7,387 nucleotides of DNA from Candidatus Bathyarchaeota archaeon (lineage in GTDB: Archaea > Thermoproteota > Bathyarchaeia > TCS64), in assembly GCA_030691555.1 (NCBI GenBank), contig JAUYEB010000040.1, forward strand, positions 1 to 7,387. The letters run 5' to 3'. Below, piece after piece: positions 4,584 to 7,387 of the stretch. The notes below the pieces were generated by a model that saw only the letters and a list, made by a program, of their open reading frames with translations, had not been told where the DNA came from and did not search any database. A program made the position numbers and the translations under genes. Every line of letters starts with the position of its first letter. Position 1 is the stretch's first letter.

Positions 4584-5468
4584 GTGAAAGAGATGAGAAG
4601 AACCCGCCCGTGGTTAGTAGCCTGCCTAATAGTCACTTTAACTGCTGCCCTCCTGACGCTATCACCGAGTGCAAGCGCGCAGGGAGCCCCCGGGCTCACG
4701 ATACTCAGCCCCGCCGGCGCCCTGACCCCGAGCCCCATCGTCAGAACAAGCTTCGTGGTCTCCTTCACCCTGACCAACTTCCAGCTCGTCGCCCCCGGCG
4801 CCCCGGGCCTGGTGAACGCCCCCGAGCAGGGGCACATACACGTCTTCCTCGACGGCGACTACTACGCCATCTGGGACAGCGCCGGACCGATACCCTTCGA
4901 CGTGGCCCCCGGGAATCATACCATCAGGCTGCAGCTCGTCAACAACTTCCACGCCGCGCTTACACCAGACATATCCCAGACGATAAGCGTCATGGCGACC
5001 GACGCCCCCGCCGGCTCGCCGGAGCTCACGATACTATCCCCCGCCGGGGCGCTGAACGCGGACACGACGGTCGGATCCTCCTTCAAGGTGTCCTTCCTGA
5101 TAAGGAGCTTCCAACTCGCTGACCCCGTAGGCCAGTCAGCGGCGCTCAACATGGGCCACATCCACGTCTTCCTAGACGGCAAGTACTACTCCATAGTCGC
5201 CTCCGAGGGGCCGATAGCATTCGACTTACTGACGGCGGGACAGCACACAATAAAGCTCCAGCTGGTGAACAACGACCACACCCCCCTGACCCCCGACGTC
5301 TCTAAGACCATCACCGTGACCGCGTCATCGATCCCGGTGGCCGCCCAGGTCGACCTCTCAGGGCTCGTGAACGGGCAGTCAACGCTCCAGAACTGGGCGA
5401 TGGCCAACGCGGCTGGAACGATAATCGCGCTGATCCTGATCGCCATCGTCTTGATGCGTAAAAAGTAA
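4584..5468 (+). CDS. Secreted, C-terminally anchored protein with two DUF4399-like His-bearing beta domains
   Basis: A 294-residue protein. Residues 1-33 are a signal peptide (RRTRPWLVACLIVTLTAALL, ending near SASAQG). Two copies of one domain follow at about 38-138 and 148-248, the second about 110 residues after the first. Each has LTILSPAGAL, VSF-SFQL, GHIHVFLDG-YY, HTI-LQLVNN-H and LTPD-S-TI-V. The paired histidines are H84/H86, H112 and H123 in the first copy and H192/H194, H221 and H232 in the second, all conserved between copies and arranged like metal ligands. The pattern GHxH...GxHTixLxLxNxxH recalls DUF4399; family membership is from memory. Residues 275-290 are a transmembrane helix followed by RKK, so the domains face outward. 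GTG 4584 fits the TATA spacing; ATG 4593 is the alternative. It follows the cupredoxin gene by 47 bp. Copper or other metal binding is inferred; no enzymatic motif is seen. Confidence 0.8.
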   Translation: MKEMRRTRPWLVACLIVTLTAALLTLSPSASAQGAPGLTILSPAGALTPSPIVRTSFVVSFTLTNFQLVAPGAPGLVNAPEQGHIHVFLDGDYYAIWDSAGPIPFDVAPGNHTIRLQLVNNFHAALTPDISQTISVMATDAPAGSPELTILSPAGALNADTTVGSSFKVSFLIRSFQLADPVGQSAALNMGHIHVFLDGKYYSIVASEGPIAFDLLTAGQHTIKLQLVNNDHTPLTPDVSKTITVTASSIPVAAQVDLSGLVNGQSTLQNWAMANAAGTIIALILIAIVLMRKK

Positions 5469-5476
5469 CTAACCAA

Positions 5477-5482
5477 TTTTTA
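5477..5482 (+). terminator. Possible oligo-T terminator
   Basis: ATTTTT begins about 9 nt after the stop of the 4584-5468 gene, in an otherwise GC-rich setting. It fits archaeal oligo-T termination; no hairpin is needed. Confidence 0.4.
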
Positions 5483-5513
5483 ACAAAATCGGGCATCCTA
5501 GACCCTCCCCCTC

Positions 5514-5538
5514 TCGCCGCTTCGATGCGACGAGGCGA
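5514..5538. other. Imperfect hairpin between convergent reading frames
   Basis: TCGCC-GCT-TCG-ATG-CGA-CGA-GGCGA forms a stem of 5 plus 3 bp with a symmetric 3x3 internal loop. It sits between the end of the plus-strand gene (5468) and the end of the minus-strand frame (5574). It may protect or define 3' ends; no further evidence. Confidence 0.35.
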
Positions 5539-5573
5539 ATAAGAATCAAGCCGCAGCCCGTAACCACGACTGG

Positions 5574-5756
5574 CTAACCATTATCCGGACCCGACGCCTT
5601 TCGCCTATCCACCAGAAGGTATCGGGACTGGATCCTCCTTCTCCACCTCTCCACGTCGTCGACGTACCTCTCATAGACGTTGAGTCGCTCAACCAGCATC
5701 TCGATGTCGTCCTCCAGGATCCTCTCCCTGCCATCCTCTGGACCGCACTGTTCCAC
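5574..5756 (-). CDS. Orphan charged helical protein or gene fragment
   Basis: The minus frame from GTG 5756 gives 60 residues, but it stays open back to 5846 without an ATG, GTG or TTG. The open part reads ASEDELDQDYLLRRRREDEV then VEQCGPEDGRERILEDDIEM, LVERLNVYERYVDDVERWRR and RIQSRYLLVDRRKASGPDNG. It is acidic and arginine-rich, with a regular run of charged and hydrophobic residues that suggests helix or coiled coil, and uses AGG/GAG codons like neighbouring genes. No family is recognised. GAGG lies just before the GTG, so a 60-residue protein is possible. Alternatively it is the 3' remnant of a longer gene whose 5' end was lost where the sequence joins the oxidoreductase at about 5822-5830. 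The opposite strand also gives open frames here, but with poorer composition. Confidence 0.45.
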   Translation of the reverse strand: MEQCGPEDGRERILEDDIEMLVERLNVYERYVDDVERWRRRIQSRYLLVDRRKASGPDNG

Positions 5757-5820
5757 GACCTCGTCCTCACGTCGTCGTCGGAGGAGGTAATCCTGATCGA
5801 GCTCGTCCTCGGAGGCCTGA

Positions 5821-7020
5821 GGGGATAGCGCCGAGGCACTGGGATATCACCCGTTCCCGACGCCGACCTCCCTCGCCTCCGTCCCCTTCACGAACACGTA
5901 CGGTGAAAACGTGAACGCGTGCGTATACGACGGATGGTGTGGGGCGGCCTGCAACTACGCGTGCGAGACGGGGGCGAAGGCCAACTCGGCGTACAGGACC
6001 GTCCCCGCCGCCCTCAGGACGGGGAACATGGACCTGAGGCTCAACTGCACGGTGTTCAGGCTGGACACAGACGAATCGAAGAAGGTGACCGCGGCAAGGT
6101 ACCTCGACGCCCAGGGGAACATCCACGTCCAACCCGGTAAGGTGTTCTTCAACGGCATCTGGGGATTCAATCTGATCAGGCTCATGCTCCTCTCGGGGAT
6201 AGGCAACCCCTACCACCCGGCCTCGATAGAGGGCTCCCTGGGCCGGGGGGCGGCGATGGGAGTCGGCGGGGCAGCCGTGAGGGGCGTCACGGGCACGCTC
6301 GATAACGTCGGAGGGAACTCCTACCCCGCTGGCAACGCACTAGGCGGGGGGTACGCCATGCTCGACCTCGCCGACGATAACTTCGACCACACGGGACTCG
6401 ACTTCATCGGAGGATCCTACGTCATAGTCGGCTCATACCTCGGCGGGGGCCCAAACAACTTCGGACTGTACTTGAGGGCCCCATCCCCAAACATGATGGG
6501 CAGCACCTTCAAGGCAGGCATCAAGGACGCATTCCTACCCCAGAAGCTAAACTTGAACATACGCCCGAGCGGGATGTGGGCACCTACAACGGACTGGTTC
6601 ATAGACCTCGACCCTCACTACGTAGACAAATACGGCGACCCCGAACCGCGGCTCACGATGGATTGGGGGATGAACACGGTGAAAGCCGCCAACTACCTCG
6701 CCCAGAGATACGTGGAGATCCTGCAGAGGATGGGGGCGAGCAACGTCCAGCTGACCGACCCGGTGCTAACAGAGGATCACATGTTCGCCTGGCCCGCGCA
6801 CATCAGGGGAGGGGCGAGGATCGGCAGCAACCCAGACAACTCGGTGTTCAACAAGTGGCATCAGTGCTGGACGAGCGAGAACCTCTTCGCCGCGGGCGAG
6901 GTCTGCCATCCCACCGGAGACAACACGACCACCGGAGGCACACACCCAGCCGGCCCGACGTCATACGTCGCAGCGGAGGGGATAAAGAAGTACCTGCAGA
7001 GCCCAGGCGACCTCGTGTAA
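5821..7020 (+). pseudogene. GMC-family FAD oxidoreductase lacking its N-terminal half
   Basis: The frame is open from just after TGA 5818-5820 to TAA 7018-7020 (about 400 codons). Homology-like sequence starts at about 5830 with AEALGYHPFPTPTSLASVPF, before any start codon; the first GTG is 5911. From there it tracks the later part of a GMC oxidoreductase (gluconate/glucose-dehydrogenase-like): CVYDGWCGAACNYACETGAK, a NMDLRLNCTVFRLD strand, LIRLMLLSGIGNPYHPAS, NFDHTGLDFIGGS, and the C-terminal AHIRGGARIGSNPDNSVFNK with the active-site His, then AAGEVCHPTGDN and a final HPAG where NPTG is usual. The family is normally about 530-590 residues and begins with a GxGxxG FAD-binding Rossmann fold, absent here and not found in the preceding 350 bp. 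The remaining part has no stops or frameshifts, so the loss is recent, or the sequence was joined in assembly. A catalytically active product is unlikely unless a separate N-terminal half exists elsewhere. Confidence 0.8.
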
Positions 7021-7066
7021 CCCCCTTTTACACCACACCCAAAGCTGTCCCGACTAGGCTGATTAA

Positions 7067-7387
7067 ATGAAGACCCCACAACCGAAGCATAAAACCTTCA
7101 AGGAACGAGACGCCTGGCTCCACAACCTCAACCTGTGTTCGATGATCTTCGACAAGGTCCGGGGCTCCCTGGGACCACGAGGGGGGTACAAGATGGTCAC
7201 CTACAACAAGGGACCCGAGCAGGTAGTCAAGATCTCGAAGGACATCATACCCGCCCTCGAGGAGTGGGGGATCCAACACCCAGCCGCCTCCTTCATCTGC
7301 GAGGCAGCGAAGATGCAGCGGGAGGAATACGGGGACGGCGTGACGCAGTTCACGATCCTCGTCTCAGCCCTGATAATGGCCGCGGAA
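7067..7387 (+). CDS. Divergent thermosome-like group II chaperonin subunit (5' part only)
   Basis: From ATG 7067 the frame stays open to the window edge (107 residues). It follows the equatorial domain of thermosome/CCT subunits: VRGSLGPRGGYKMV (usual LGPKGMDKM), then VVKISKDIIPALEEWGIQHPA (usual TNDGATIL...DVQHPAA), then AAKMQREEYGDGVTQFTILV (usual GDGTT). The first two are the phosphate-contacting loops. Thermosomes are ATP-driven folding chambers in the cytosol. Here the usual NDG is KDI and GDGTT is GDGVT, so this subunit may bind or hydrolyse ATP poorly and could be a specialised paralog rather than the main chaperonin. The start is the only ATG near, 46 bp after the oxidoreductase stop; ribosome-site support is weak. 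The rest of the gene lies beyond the window. Confidence 0.85.
   Translation, partial: MKTPQPKHKTFKERDAWLHNLNLCSMIFDKVRGSLGPRGGYKMVTYNKGPEQVVKISKDIIPALEEWGIQHPAASFICEAAKMQREEYGDGVTQFTILVSALIMAAE

Noticed and set aside
5574..5826. Missing N-terminal half of the GMC enzyme, hidden by frameshifts
   Set aside because: No GxGxxG FAD motif or other GMC N-terminal signature was found in any plus frame. An HVVVGGGNPD string in one frame is isolated and followed by unrelated Arg/Pro-rich sequence.
5546..5839. 97-codon minus-strand frame in the junction region
   Set aside because: Ser/Arg/Trp-rich and out of frame with the better-composed acidic frame at 5574-5846; no supporting motif.
6576..7070. Plus-strand frame overlapping the GMC gene
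   Set aside because: Arg/Pro-rich +1 shadow of an open frame with clear GMC motifs.

Overview
The window looks like chromosomal DNA from an archaeon, most likely a thermophilic member of the Thermoproteota (TACK group). The basis is a group II chaperonin (thermosome-type) N-terminus, an elongator tRNA-Met carrying what looks like a non-canonical intron, TATA-box promoters with an apparently leaderless gene, AGG/AGA-rich arginine codon use in a GC-rich genome, short AT-rich spacers, and a VapBC module. The lineage is inferred from style, not from a marker gene; no deeper assignment is justified.

Layout. Positions 1-1462 (minus strand) hold a two-gene cell-surface unit: a membrane-anchored, tyrosine-rich beta protein (902-1462) followed 10 bp later by a secreted PKD-repeat protein that runs off the left edge (1-891). 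An AT-rich spacer (1463-1665) leads to an elongator tRNA-Met (1666-1775, minus) with about 32 extra bases in its variable region. Next comes a VapBC toxin-antitoxin pair (1959-2607, minus) whose two genes overlap by 56 bp. Upstream of it lies a compact operator-like array of 11-bp-spaced CGTGAACG/CGTTCACG half-sites, directly downstream of a promoter element nearly identical to the tRNA promoter. An alanine-racemase-family gene (2765-3976, minus) follows; this enzyme is unexpected in an organism without peptidoglycan and has an altered active-site loop.

On the plus strand from 4156 there is a membrane-anchored blue-copper (cupredoxin) protein. It is followed by a separately promoted, secreted, C-terminally anchored protein with two histidine-bearing copies of a DUF4399-like beta domain (4584-5468). 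Together they suggest an extracytoplasmic copper or redox function. Positions 5574-5846 hold an orphan charged reading frame on the minus strand. It meets, head to head, a GMC-type FAD oxidoreductase that has kept its substrate and C-terminal domains but lost the whole N-terminal FAD-binding half (5821-7020). The window ends inside a divergent thermosome-like chaperonin gene (7067-7387).

The best candidates for something undescribed are the vapBC operator and shared promoter architecture, the cupredoxin plus tandem His-domain pair, the tRNA-Met insertion, the Tyr-rich/PKD surface pair, and the GMC/orphan junction. No CRISPR array, insertion sequence or rRNA is visible.
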